In this document: positions 23,781 through 34,839 of the stretch, one piece after another
How the letters are laid out: every line of letters starts with the position of its first letter
Numbering within the stretch: position 1 is the stretch's first letter
NCBI GenBank assembly: GCA_023653785.1
Contig: JAMKCH010010151.1
Coordinates: 1 to 64,000, forward strand
Source of the DNA: Ophioderma brevispina
Taxonomy: Eukaryota > Echinodermata > Ophiuroidea > Amphilepidida > Ophiodermatidae
DNA: 64,000 nt
Direction: 5' to 3'
Made by a program: the position numbers and the translations under genes
Notes under the pieces: generated by a model
Database searches by the model: none
What the model was told of the DNA's origin: nothing
The model's input: the letters and a program-made list of their open reading frames with translations, nothing else

Positions 23781-23880
23781 AAATGGACCGAAGGTTGGAC
23801 AAAAGTGAGTGATATCTTTGGAGCAACTGGCAAATACATACCTGAAGACAGTACAACTTTACTTTTGATCATCATCCTAC

Positions 23881-23933
23881 CTGCCCACTCCAAGCACCAA
23901 AGATCGTTCTTCAGAAAATGTACTTTAGCTTGA
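23881..23933 (-). CDS. Exon with FLKNDLWCLEW of the unknown minus-strand gene
   Basis: A 53-base minus-strand exon between the acceptor TATGTCTGTAG and the donor GTAGGATG. It reads QAKVHFLKNDLWCLEWA in the only open frame, taking one base at its start and leaving one G at its end. That G joins AT of the exon at 17963 to make Asp, giving CLEWADPNRPFHVV across the splice. It is rich in aromatic and hydrophobic residues and looks like part of a folded domain, in contrast to the disordered sequence encoded downstream. Confidence 0.6.
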
Positions 23934-23982
23934 CTACAGACATACACAAACATAAATAAATTCTTATAAAGGGATTGCCTAC

Positions 23983-24036
23983 TGTAGATCGTCGCGCTTA
24001 TGGTGACAAAACTCGCACACTTGGTCTCTTGCAGTT
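23983..24036 (-). CDS. Exon with CxxC motif of an unknown minus-strand gene
   Basis: Minus-strand exon with acceptor GTATGCAG and donor GTAGGC. In the frame that joins the next exon it reads TARDQVCEFCHHKRDDL, with a Cys-x2-Cys pair followed by two His, suggesting part of a zinc-binding knuckle. An alternative acceptor 7 bases upstream (start at 24043) keeps the same frame. It ends in phase 2: the final CA plus T from the exon at 23933 makes His, giving RDDLHQAKVHFLK across the junction. The next exon supplies a further Cys (NDLWCLEW), which may complete the site. I cannot name the family. The case rests on splice signals and on three consecutive junctions with compatible phase. Confidence 0.55.
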
Positions 24037-24119
24037 CTGCATACTGCATACAGGAGATTGCATTGTGACCCCAATATCAACATGGTCAGGTACTACTGGC
24101 AGATCAACCAGGTGTAGAG

Positions 24120-25010
24120 GTGCTACTTCATGCCGTCATAGAGAGGGGGCCTGGGGTGGTGTTATTTGTATGTGAGGTGTACTCCCGCACCTTGCATAGT
24201 AATATTATCTGTATTTGCTGCACAAGTCATACTGGGGAGCACAGGATGCGTACCACAGGTACCCATCACATGGTGGCACATGGGGACTACACCACATGTT
24301 TTGTAATTGGTAGAATGTAACTCTGTAAACTAGTAGACACACTTGTAGTACCATGTACATATAGAGACACCAAGAACAACACACTTTCCCTAAAGGTACG
24401 AAGTTAGTGTGATATATCCGTTAATTCATCATAGACTATGAATACTGTTAATTTAATTGGTTGATAGCCCTTTGAGATATATCCATATTACTCAGGCTTC
24501 CTGAGTAATATATTAGTATCATACAGTGCTTTATCCAGTATCACGCGCGCGAATCAGTTTACATACAGAGGAAGAAACGGCGGAAGCGTAATCTAGTATA
24601 TGTGTAAGCGCCATGCGATACGGTACGTGCCACTGCAAGCGGATTTCGCGCGATCTAGCCTCCATAAGAACTAAGCAGAAAGGCAGGGGTAAAACGTTGA
24701 GCATTAGGCCTAGACTATGAATTAAATGAAATTAAAATTAGGCTCAGTGCTGTTGTAATTAATATTGTTAGTAAATCATGTTCTCTACTGAAATCAATCC
24801 TTTTTTTCTGCAGGATTCAGACTGGTGGATAAAACTTTATGTTTTCATGTATAGCTAAACATAGTTGCAAATGGGACGTGTCCAGGGCCGTATGCATGAT
24901 TTATTTGTGTGTGTGTGTGTGTGTGGGGGGGGGGACTGAATAAAGTGGACCTTTTTAATCCCCCATACTTTTAAACAAAGGGGGATCTTGTGATAGCATG
25001 TTCTTTCTGC
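24120..25010. other. Unassigned stretch with short palindrome and (GT)n
   Basis: Holds the 11-bp perfect stem TATTACTCAGG-CTT-CCTGAGTAATA at 24487-24511 and a GTGTGTGTG run with following G(9) near 24906-24934. No supported exon. Confidence 0.4.
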
Positions 25011-25019
25011 ATGGTGTAT

Positions 25020-25300
25020 GTATGTATGAAGAGGGTGTTTTAATCAATGATGCATTGCAATGTGCCTGTACTGTACTAAACACATGTCAGTATTTAGGGA
25101 TAAGTTTTCAAGAAGTTTAAGGATCACAAAAAAATTCATGATCATGATAAAAGAATCATTAAGTACTAGCCCTTTGTAGGCTAAAATCAGTGCAAAAGTC
25201 TGGGTTTTTATGTGTTAAGAATAGGATTTTTGTGGGATCACATGACCTTATTGTGAAAATTTCCAAACTTGTATATTGCGGGATGGACTCAATACATCCT
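25020..25300 (+). repeat. Dispersed repeat, second copy
   Basis: Same orientation as 19840-20140. Short frames across it are by-products of the repeat. Confidence 0.7.
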
Positions 25301-25499
25301 CTGGTATGTATGCGTACGTGTGTATGTTCAATCTCAACCAAACATGGTCACAACTGTCTTTGGGTAGTGTCTTCATATCTATGACTTGTGACATTTGAGG
25401 TCAAAGGTCATCTAGGGGTCAAATTAGGTCATTTTTGGATGGAATGTGCAGCAAATTTCAGCTTATGAAATGGCAATGTCTGTCTGAATGTGTGGATGG

Positions 25500-25530
25500 A
25501 TGGATGTCTGTCTGTCTGTCTGTCTGTAAG
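25500..25530 (+). repeat. (TGTC)n microsatellite
   Basis: Five to six GTCT units preceded by GGATGGATGGATG. Short simple repeat. Confidence 0.8.
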
Positions 25531-25559
25531 AAGGTCAACATTGGCCATACTGTGTTTTC

Positions 25560-25890
25560 TAGATGAGCTAGAATAGCCAAACTATATTGTAGGAGGACAC
25601 AAGACCCTAGGCTACTGACCATTTTCCCGAAGACCCTTTCACTGGGTCTAACGGGTGTGGGGAAACCTCAAAAAGGTCATCATTGCACAATAAATGGTCA
25701 ACATTGGCCATATCTTCCTAAAGCTATTGTAGCCAAACCTCGGTATATTGCAGGAGGGAACAAGCCCCTACTAACCATGTAATTCATTCCACCAGGGTCC
25801 TTCCCTGGGTCTGACAGGGGTGGGGGAATTCCTTCCTTTACCAATTAAAGGGGTCATTCCTGCATTTATCAATTAAATGGCTTCAAAACA
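25560..25890 (+). repeat. Dispersed repeat, copy of 16983-17290
   Basis: Two consecutive sub-units (GATGAGCTAGAATAGCCAAA... and a second starting near 25725) ending in CCTGCATTTATCAATTAAATGG. Confidence 0.65.
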
Positions 25891-26149
25891 AGCTCAAAAA
25901 CTAGCCAAAAACTGAAACCCCACTGGAAACAACAAAACAACCTCGTTCATGAGTGAAATTTACATTAATAAATATATGACTTGAAAAAGGGTGTCCCAAA
26001 GTGGTTTGTAATACTGTAACTTTGTTTTTTGACTTACAAAGTAAGTCTATAAGAGACTGCTGAGTGTAACACAACCTTGGAACACAAATTTTGTAAGACT
26101 AATAATCACTAGACTGTGCTCGAAGCGAATGTTAGCTGGTAACCTTTGA

Positions 26150-27400
26150 CCCATATCTGCATTCAAACACGATCGACCTTTGACCTCAAAATGGTGTCTT
26201 TCGATGAGTTCTTCAGACCAAAAACGAGGAATCTTACAAAGTTCTTGGACCCAATCTGTGAATACCCCATATGCAGCCTCTACCAGGGGATTGTGCGAGT
26301 GAATCGCTTGATGAAGAAGGAATTCATTGATTTTCAAGGAATGCCCCTTTAATTGGTAATTGTGGCATTTGGAGCTAATATGTGAACATCCCCCATTATG
26401 TAACCTCTACCAGGGAATCTTGTGAGCAAATCTGGTGATGATACTCTTTGTTTTGTGGAAGGGAAGGGAATAATTAATTTTAAGGGAATGCCCCTTTAAT
26501 TGGTCTTTTTAGCGAATCTCATAATGATAGGAGTTTAAATATTTCAAAGATACCCATTTAATCGGCAATTGTAAGATTGGACCCAACATTAAACACAACG
26601 CTACATAATGTACCCTCTACTGGGGGGAATCTTGTATGCATATATGGTGTTAATGTGTAATAGCATAAGAGAATTCATTCGTGGATTTTTAAGGAATACC
26701 CTTAACTGGTAATTAATGTTTAATTTGTGGGAGGAGGAGGAATTAATAGAATTTCAAAGAATGTCCCTTTAATTGGTAATTGAGGCATGTGGGCCAAATT
26801 TGTAAACACCCCACGTGATGAAGCCCCTACCAGCGGATCCTGTGAGCGATTTCGCGATGGATAGCCTTTAATTTGCGGGGGAAGAAACGAATTAATAGAT
26901 TTTCAGGGAATGCCCCTTTAATTTGGTAATGGTGGCATTTTAACCATATCTGTGAACAACCCATATACAACCGCTTTACCATGGGGATCCTGTGAGTCGA
27001 AGCTTGATGATAGTCTTTAAGTGCAGGATGAAGAAGATTACTCGTAATAGATTTTCACTGAATGCCCCTTTATGGTAATTGTGGTCATGTTGCCTTATCT
27101 GTGAACACCCCATACACCCTTCTACCAGGGTATCATGTGGAGTGATTTCCTGATGATAGCCTGTTTATTACTTTGCGGGAGAAGGATTTCGAGATTTTCA
27201 ATGAAATGGCCCCTTAATATGGTAATTGTGGCATTTGTGCCTTATCTGTGGAACACCCCATAAGCCCCCTCTACCAGGGGATCTTTGAGCGAATCTGGTA
27301 ATTGATAGTTTTGATTTGCAGGAGAAGAGAATTCATAATTTTCATAAATGCCGCATTTCATCGGCCTACATGCCCACTTGATCCTAATCTGTGAACCCCC
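26150..27400 (-). repeat. Satellite array, about 145-155 bp unit, about 8 copies
   Basis: Units carry GAATGCCCCTTTAATTGGTAATTG, ..ATCTGTGAACACCCCATA.., CTCTACCAGGGGATC.TGTGAGCGAAT and TTTGCGGGAGAAG. They are the reverse complement of the family at 1320-1835. Copies are degenerate. Open frames within it simply follow the repeat. Confidence 0.8.
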
Positions 27401-27528
27401 TATATGCGGCATGGGTCCTGCTTCTGTCTTCTGCTCAAATGTGTGGGCTGAAATCGGCTCATGCGCTAAGCACTAGTAGCATTTTTACATCTTGACCGTG
27501 ATCCTACTATTTTTCATTCATGACTCAC

Positions 27529-27728
27529 CACTGTGTTGGAAATAGAGCAAATATTGTCACCAAAAAACCTATAATGGTAAATTTGGCTCTCATCCAAGTA
27601 CCACTCGCTATATTTTGCCTGGCTACTGTTACCAAATTCCCCTGAGTTCAAAAGAGCCAGCCTTACACCTGTGTTCCACTTCATATGTGAGTGCCTCCCT
27701 CGGAGTGTTTGCCAGAAAGAAGAAGAAA
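27529..27728 (-). CDS. Candidate coding exon, unknown protein
   Basis: A 200-base minus-strand segment that is open throughout, bounded upstream by an acceptor-like GTGGTTTGTCAG and downstream by the donor GTG|GTGAGT. It has 66 full codons in phase 2-in, phase 0-out, including HSHMKWNTG, GEFGNSSQAKYSEWYLDE and YHYRFFGDN. Composition is that of a normal globular protein (W, Y, H, C present, no low complexity), and the segment lies in a short non-repetitive island between the 26-27.4 kb satellite and later repeats. It could belong to the same minus-strand gene as the exons at 24.0-14 kb, since it lies upstream in that direction, but its phase does not join directly to the exon at 24036, so another exon would be needed between them. 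I do not recognise the family. Confidence 0.4.
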
Positions 27729-28109
27729 CTGACAAACCACAATTATGTTAGCTGGCTACACCAGTTAACATAAATATTAGTCAATACTCTCGGTTCACTG
27801 TAGTTGCCTGGCACCTCTTTGCATGCATTTATGTTTATGCCAGAAACCAGGGCATAGATGTCTACGGCCACGGTCAGACACTGCCACTCTGCAATTCTTT
27901 CATATAGTTAGTATTATTAGCCTGGTTGAACTTGTTTTACACTAGGAAATGCAATGTTAATTTGCAATAACATAATATGATTTTGTCACAGATAGAGCAT
28001 GTTACCTCTTAAATTCAGAAAACATTTTCTTTGTATGACATCTAAAAATGATTAATTTTTCCCTTGAATGCCACTTCATTTTTATGAACTGTTTCGTATT
28101 TGTGTATGA

Positions 28110-28175
28110 GTGCATCTGTATGTGTGTTGTGTGTGTGAGTGTGTGTGTGTGTGTGTGAGTGTGAGAGTGTGTGTG
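28110..28175 (+). repeat. (GT)n microsatellite
   Basis: Alternating GT/GA run, GTGTGTGTGTGTGAGTGTGAG type. No coding meaning. Confidence 0.85.
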
Positions 28176-28179
28176 AAAT

Positions 28180-30500
28180 GGAAAATAAATGTTAAAATGG
28201 TAAAAAATGTGGTACATAAAAATTAAAAATGTTTCACCAATCAACAAAAATTGGTGTTTTAAGATTGTGGGTAAGACAGCAAAACAATTACATGTACAGG
28301 TTTATAAGAAAGCCAAAATTAAAAAAATACCCAGGGGCAAAGCTGCAGGAGATCCTGTACAGACACAATTTTATTAGTACTTCATTTTGACAGGCTTAGT
28401 GAATAATACTTTTTCATGAATCTGTAGTTGACAGGTGGGAAAGTAGGCCTAAATGGTTGATGGGGTGGGGAGTCAGTGGTTAATGGAGTGGGAGAGTTGG
28501 TAGCTTACAGGAAGGGGAATCTGGGGTTTTCAGGGTCATTTTCAAAATTAAGGAAAAACAGGGGTTTGAGGTGGTATATCAGGGATTATTGCATCTCTGT
28601 GTCCATATCATAGCAACTTCACACTATCACCAACTAAGAAGCATGTGGCAAAAAGTACTTCAGTCATATTTTTGGATATTAAGTAGCTGATTATTAATGC
28701 AATGTTTTTTTTATGTAGCACAACTTCTAAAAGTAGTCCAAAGCTGGTTGAGGTATCACATTAAAGCTCTTTCAAAGTTCTCTGTTATCAACCACATTCC
28801 AGATACTTGGGGGCTAGGTCAATATGTTGTGTGTGAAAATCAAGAGTATGAAAAGTGACCCTTCTGTATCATGCTCAGTAATTAAAATGACAATGTCTAT
28901 ACAAATGCAATTTAGCTTCATACCAAAGATCAGGGTTTAACTCTGACCATTCTGACCATATAGGATGTAGTTTTGCTTCTACATTTTCTGGAAATTGAAA
29001 ATTGGGGAAGATGTCAAATGGAAGAAAATTCATTTTACTTCAAAGTTGTAATAAAGTTGAGAAAACAGCAGTTAATACTGTAAATAATTTCTGTTATTGA
29101 TTGAAGGCTAACTCAGAGATTTCCCGGTGAGGGCGCACTCATTTTCCAAACAAATATGTTTTTTGCATTCATACATAATGCTTGTCTATACTAATCATGG
29201 TGTGAAACAACCAAGCTCAAATCGAAGTCCTTCATATAGAAAATCACAACTTTGTTATAAAATGCCGGATCCGGAATTTTTGTTATGTTGACATGGTATC
29301 CTATGGCACTGTTATACTGTGTAAAAGTGTTTACTGCATGAAAACGGAAAATCCAATTCATCTCTAACTTTGGAATTGAGCATTTTAAGCGACTATCTTT
29401 AGTTGTAGATTGCTATTTTTAATTACTACACAAAACAATTATATTTTGAAATCTCTGAGTCAGTCTTTAATCTCCCTGGCCTGGGCCATACACAAGCCTT
29501 TCCTCAATGTCATCTAAATTTTACTGTTTAATCCCTGATTACCACCTTAAGCAATAAATTGTGTAAAAATTAGGCCTTTTTATCTTAAATTATAGTTGGT
29601 CTTATAGTGTTTTGCTGCCCCTGGTTGATGGAGTACTGAAATCAGTGGTTGACAAGGACAAAGTCCATATTCCATGGTGGGTGGTGGAGTTGTTGGTTGA
29701 TGGGTGGGGTAGTCATGTAATTGATGGACACAGGATCAATTTGGGTTGGGTGATGGCTGGTGGAGCCAGTGATTATAAAGTAGTGGCGTCAGCAGGGGAT
29801 GCAAGTTTGTTTCCAGTAGGCCACATGCATTTTAATTTGAAGCCATTTTACCATATTTTGTTTGTTTTTTTATTTACTGAGGAAATTTGCATTTCAAGTT
29901 TATCAAATATCTAAGTGATCCAAAATCAATATTTTTGTTTTATATTATAAACTAATAATTGGACAGTCAAGAATGATTTGCAACTGTTTTGACTATTTAG
30001 CCAATTTGAGCCATTTCTGGGGAAAACCTTTCCTTTTTTTAAATTAAAAATAAAATGCATTTTACTTTTAGGTTTTGGACTACCTACTGGAAACAAACTT
30101 GATTTTTTGTTTGGCTTTAACAATACACAAATTCCACTGGCTATAGGCCTATATCCCTAACATCCTTTTCAGAAAAACTACATACCTGACAATCACCACA
30201 AAAAAAAGGAGGTTGTATTGTATTACTTTTCTTGTTAGATCTAGGGGCATTTTCCCTCTAAAAACAAGACAGGGTCCGCTCTTTGATTTTTGGAAAGGGA
30301 AAAAAATGCAGTTAAGGGACGTTAGGATATGGAAATTATCAATTAGCATGTCATGCCATTTATTGCTTGTACTTATAAGTGGTTTCATCTCCAATCTCAT
30401 TGCACAACGCAACACCATACCACCGAGTAAGTCGCAGCATCCTTGATGCTCTCTTTTTTTTTAGTTTGGTTTGTGTGTGTTTTGAAGCAAAATATTATTG
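28180..30500. other. Unassigned stretch with weak GGTTGATGG minisatellite traces
   Basis: Degenerate GGTTGATGGGGTGGG..AGTGGTTAATGG patches occur at 28435-28520 and again at 29615-29780, so these may be two remnants of one tandem repeat. Otherwise AT-rich with no supported exon. Confidence 0.4.
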
Positions 30501-30512
30501 CTAGCTGATCCC

Positions 30513-31514
30513 CATATGACAGCGTTCAAGCTTTGACTTACGTTTAGCGGACACGAGTGTGAAAAAAATATTTAGGGGTGAAAACAATCAAAATTCTTGA
30601 TTACTTAAATGTTTCTAAGGGTAAAATATCATATATTTTCAGATTTTGGCACTTAAAACCCCTTTTTTTCACTGATTTTGAGAAAAATTCATTTTTTTGG
30701 CCAATTTTAGCCAAAAATGGCTGTTTTCGGGTGACAAAAATTTTGACTTGCTAATTTCCTGTGAGTGTATGAACATGAAACCTACCTAGTAGTGACTAAT
30801 TCTTTCTGCTAATCATGTGACAGGGGTACATTTGTAATATTCAAATCATTAAATGGGATCAATCTATTTCTTTATTTTTGTAACAGGGTTAGAAAGTTGG
30901 CGGTCAGGGTGACAATTGATTTGGGAAAAAATGCAATTTTCGCCCAATTTTGTGATTGAAAAAGCCATAACTCCTCAATGGTATGAGCTATGGTGATGCT
31001 TCTTGTGTCTTTTTGTTCAGTATTTCAATAGCTAAATAGTGATATAAAACTTCACTAAGTTGAATGTACTGAAAAAAAATTAAGTAGTAATATGTTACCC
31101 CTACCCCTAACATTTCGGAGGGTGTGAAAAAAATAAAGGCCTTCGCAAAAAAAAATAAGTCCTTCAAAACTGTGAGGTTTAAAGGCTAAACAAATATAAA
31201 CTTGCTATAGCCAAGACCTCCCTCTAGAGCAAGTTTATATTTGTTTAGCCCTGAGAGCCCCAGTTTTGAAGGACTTATTTTTTTTTTTTGCGGCCGATTT
31301 CTGCTCAAATTTGAGGACTTTGGGCAGAAATATGCCTGTACAGTGCTATGGGAAAAATTTTCAAGTTAATAATTATGCATTTTTTATTTCAGATTAAGTT
31401 TCTACACAAAATTTCACCCCAGAAAATGGTATTTTAAGTAGGATATCTTTCCCTTTTATAGTTTCCACCATTCTGTCCACCAAACGTAAGTCAAAGCTTG
31501 AACGCTGTCATATG
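30513..31514. mobile_element. Inverted-terminal-repeat DNA element, 1.0 kb, non-autonomous
   Basis: 33 bp perfect terminal inverted repeats at 30513-30545 and 31482-31514, beginning CATATGACAGCGTTCAAGC. Similarity extends imperfectly inward (GCGGACA/TGTCCAC). The symmetric CATATG at each end is compatible with a TA target duplication (Tc1/mariner style), but this is inference. There is no transposase frame. The interior contains a large hairpin (31144-31292). Confidence 0.8.
31144..31292. repeat. Long internal hairpin
   Basis: The left arm 31144-31206 and right arm 31228-31292 are inverted copies sharing AATAAGTCCTTCAAAACTG, GGCTAAACAAATATAAAC and TTGCT, with a loop of about 20 bases. It is nested inside the 30513-31514 element. 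Confidence 0.85.
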
Positions 31515-31959
31515 CAACCTGCATTTTTTTTTCAAATCTAGATACTCTTATGTTATCTGTGTTGTGAATGCATGTCGAACAAAAAAAAAACATGGCGGAC
31601 AGATTTTTTTTCCCATTTACCCTGGAATAAATCTTTTAAATAAAAGTTTCTGACTTTCACTTATGTGTACCACATTAGTATACATAACAACCTTCCAAAT
31701 CAATTTCACAAGTTGCCTAAAATGTCAACATTGCAATTCCGTCCAACACGATCCATTCCGTCGGACATGGATGCACTTTGAGGGCGCTGTACGCCAAACG
31801 TTGGAAGCTTAGCAAAAATTTCAACGTTTATGTGAAGTGCAATTGCTTGTCTATACATTTAGGTGTGAATTGATATAATTGTCTCGCCTGAACTTTGTTC
31901 GGCAGAGACTTAGTAATTACTTTTCTGGCTGTCTGTCCGTCTGTCTGTCCGTGTTCACT

Positions 31960-33110
31960 GCTTGTGTGCAATTTATCTGGAGTTCTGTAAGGGCTACGAC
32001 GATGTAACGTGGTGGAAAGAAGCAGGTTGATGAGTATTCGACCTGATTAGATTTTGGGTGTAAAATATGCTAATTAAGTATCTTATTTGCATAATTTATG
32101 AAAATTTTCCCGCAAGGCTTGTGTACAAGTTTTCTGGAGTTTCGTAAGGCGTATAATGATGTAACTTGGTGGATAGAAGCGGGCTGAAGAGTTCTCGACC
32201 TGATTAGATTTCGGGCGTATTTTGGGCAAATTAAGTATGCAAATGAGCTAATTAATATGCAAAAATCAGCGTAATTGCTATAATTTTGAAATGGTACATC
32301 GGATACGCAACATTTTTTTGCTGCATGAAAGCCTATCATGGTGCGCTTCTTTCTTGGACGAGATATGTGCGACTTAGATATGCAAATTAGTTAATTAAAT
32401 ATGCATATTTGCTGTATCTCTGAACGGTTAAAATCGGATAAGCAAAATTCCTTGGCTACATAAAAGGAGGATTACTATGCCATACATCTTTTGTGGTTAA
32501 TCAGATTGGTCTCAAAGTGGCATTTTGGGCGTAAACTATGATAAATGAATGTGTCTAATTTGATAATTTAAGGAAACAACAAGCTTGTGTACAAGTCATC
32601 TAGAGTTCTGTAAGGCGTTGTATTTGTTTTTTTTGTTGGTAATGACTTTGTAAATTGGGGAAGGAAGTGGGCTGAAAAGTTCTCGACCCTGAATAATTTG
32701 GGCGTAATATTTTGGGCAAATTAAGTATGCAAATGAGCCTAATTAATATGCAAATAAAATAAGACAGTAATTGTCTATTTTTTTGAAACAGTACATCGGA
32801 TACACAAAATTCAGTCACTGCAGGAAGCCTATTATGGGCGCAGCTTTTTTTTGCCATTTGACAAGGTAAAATGATAGGGTTCAACTTCTTACGTATGCCA
32901 ATGAGCTAATTAAATCTGCAATAAGTGTTGTATCGCTGAAACAGTACAAGCGGTGATAGGCAAAATTCCTTCACTACATGAAAGGCTAGTCTGCCATCTT
33001 CTTTTGTGTGAATCAGTAAAGTATGTCCAAAGTGCATGTGGGGAAATTAAAGGGGCATTTTGTTGATCATTGATCTAATTATAATATATGCGTAATTGTT
33101 GTATAGCTGA
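31960..33110 (+). repeat. Tandem array of the CTTGTGTACAAGTC / TTAATATGCAAA family
   Basis: CTTGTGT.CAA...T.TGGAGTT.TGTAAGG occurs at 31962, 32117 and 32583, with GTATGCAAATGAGCTAATTAA at 32237 and 32727 and CATGAAAGCCTA.CATGG type blocks following. A related copy lies at 20390-20900. Confidence 0.75.
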
Positions 33111-33159
33111 AACGTTACATTGTTGGATGCAAAATTTCTGCGTTCATGGAGCAGGTGGG

Positions 33160-34190
33160 TGTTGGGAAAGGGGCAAATTGGGGGGGGGGGGGGATCAGGG
33201 AAATATGGGGCGGGGGGGGGCGGGAAGGGGGGGGGGTCGCGGGGGGGAGGGGGGGGAAGGGGGGGGGAGGAGGGCGGGGGGGGGCGCGTTTGGGCGGGGG
33301 GAGGGGGGGCGGGTTGGGCGGGGGGGGAGGGGGAGGGTGGCGGAAGGGGGGGGGTGGGAGAGGGGGGGCGGGGGATGGAGACCCGTTCGTGGGGGCACCC
33401 ACGGGGTTCGGGGGGGGGCGGAAGGGGGAGAGCGGGCGCGCCTGGGCGGGGGGGGGGGGAGGGACGTTAGGGGCGGGAGCCGTGGGGAGGGGAGGGGGGG
33501 AGGGAGGATGGGGGGGGGGGCAGGGACCGCCCCAGGGGGGGAGGAGGGGGGCAACGACGGTGGGGGGGGTGGAGGCCGGGGGGGAGGGGGTGGCATTTTG
33601 GGCGGGGGGGGGTGAGGAAGGAGGCAAAGGCGAGGCGAGGGGGGGGGGGGATAGGAGGGGGGTAAAGAGGGGTGCGGGGGGGGGCGGTGGGGGGAGAGCG
33701 GGCCTGAGAAGGGGCGGTTGGGACGGGAGGGGGGGGGGGGTTGGCGAAGGGAAGGGTGGCTGGGGTGGGGGAAGGGGGATCGGGGCGGTGGGGGACGGGG
33801 AGTGGGGTGGGGAGGAGGGGAGGAGGGAGGTGGGAGGGGGGCTGTGGGGGGGGAGGGTGGGGCAGGGGGGAGGGTCCGAGGAGGGGGTGTGGTGCAGGGG
33901 GGGTTGGGGTTGGGGACGGGGGTGGGGGGTGGGGGAGGGGGGGGGTCGTGGGGGTTGAAGGTGTTGGGGAGGGGGTGGGGTGGTGCAGGGTGGTGGGGGA
34001 GGCGGGTGGGGGGTGACAGGGTGTGGGGGAGGGGAAAAAAGGCAGTGGTGGTACAGGGTGTTGGGGAGGGGAGAGGGGGTGTTGGGGAGGGGGTGTTGTT
34101 GCAGGTGTTGTATGGAGGTTGGGGAAGGGGTGGGGGGTGGGGTATTTTTTTCTTTTTTTAATGTGGCATAAGGGGTGGGGTGTCGGTGAG
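33160..34190 (+). repeat. 1 kb G-homopolymer-rich tract (C-rich on the minus strand)
   Basis: The plus strand is overwhelmingly G with scattered A, T and C. The right part still shows a GGTGTTGGGGAGGGG minisatellite (33960-34130) and the left edge has GGTGGGTGTTGGGAAAGGGG, so the middle is probably the same minisatellite, expanded or poorly sequenced. Long minus-strand frames read almost only Pro and should not be called a gene. There are many potential G-quadruplex sites. Confidence 0.85.
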
Positions 34191-34439
34191 GGGGAGGGGG
34201 ATGATATCTGCAATCCTCAACTGTATCTGCTTTGCAAACTTTTTTTGTAAACACCCTGTAGTCATAGCAGTTTCAATCCGGGTGAATGCTTTTGTCTCTT
34301 ACAACTGCGCGAAAGCAGGCGAGACTTGTGGTTCGAGAACCAGCTTGTTGTATAAACTTTCGATAGAATATAAAGTTGAGTCTAAAGGCTGTTTAGTTTG
34401 TATGAAAATCATTACTAAGCACATGTGCGCCCGCTCTCC

Positions 34440-34660
34440 CTAAAAATTTTGCCATTTAGGAGGCTCTAAAATCTTTAATGTAATTGTAATTAGAACAACA
34501 ATGCGAAGCGCGCGGAATTGTACAAATTTTTGGTATAAAATATGGTAATATTTGGTCAAACACATGACAGGATCAGCATGGGGGGGGGTGATCGTATATT
34601 GACCATCCCCCTCATCAAAAATATTGGGGGGTATATTCCCCCATCCCCCGGGATTTACGC
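34440..34660 (+). repeat. Dispersed repeat, second copy
   Basis: Opposite-orientation copy of 18210-18470. G and C runs differ in length between the copies. Confidence 0.7.
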
Positions 34661-34839
34661 CTATGGTTATAGTGAAAAAAATGTGCCCAATGTGGTCGAC
34701 CAATTAATTTTACAAAGTGGGGATTACAAAATCTGTTTTTTTAAAGGTGCAACGAGGAACATTTTGAGACACCCAAATATGAGTGAAAATGTGCCCAATG
34801 TTGGTCGACCAATTAATTTTACAAAGTGGGGATTCAAAA

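Larger units (their letters stand above)
31881..34325. mobile_element. Possible compound element bounded by GTCTCGCCTG hairpins
   Basis: The left end GTCTCGCCTGAACTTTGTTC..CAGAGAC (31881-31909) and right end GTCTCTTACAACTGCGCGAA..AGGCGAGAC (34294-34325) are inverted versions of a similar short hairpin. Between them lie the tandem CTTGTGTACAAGTC array (31960-33110) and the G-rich tract. Whether this is one mobile unit is inference. Confidence 0.35.

Noticed and set aside
23782..23853. Extra minus-strand exon (after GTCTTCAG, before GTATAC) between 23881 and 17963
   Set aside because: It is open only in a frame that does not match the phase left by the exon ending at 23881; in the required phase it contains a stop. 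Direct joining of 23881 to 17963 is phase-perfect.
24487..24511. Perfect 11-bp stem with 3-nt loop as a terminator or RNA gene
   Set aside because: Isolated palindrome in eukaryotic DNA with no transcript context; chance or a small fold-back remnant.
26047..26337. 96-codon minus-strand frame
   Set aside because: Lies in the 145 bp satellite; similar partial frames recur with each unit.
28002..28247. 81-codon minus-strand His/Thr-rich frame
   Set aside because: Driven by the (GT)n microsatellite.
33115..34254. 379-codon minus-strand frame and long overlapping plus-strand frames rich in Pro or Gly
   Set aside because: They are direct translation of a G-homopolymer tract with no complexity, motif or splice context, and all frames are open for trivial reasons.
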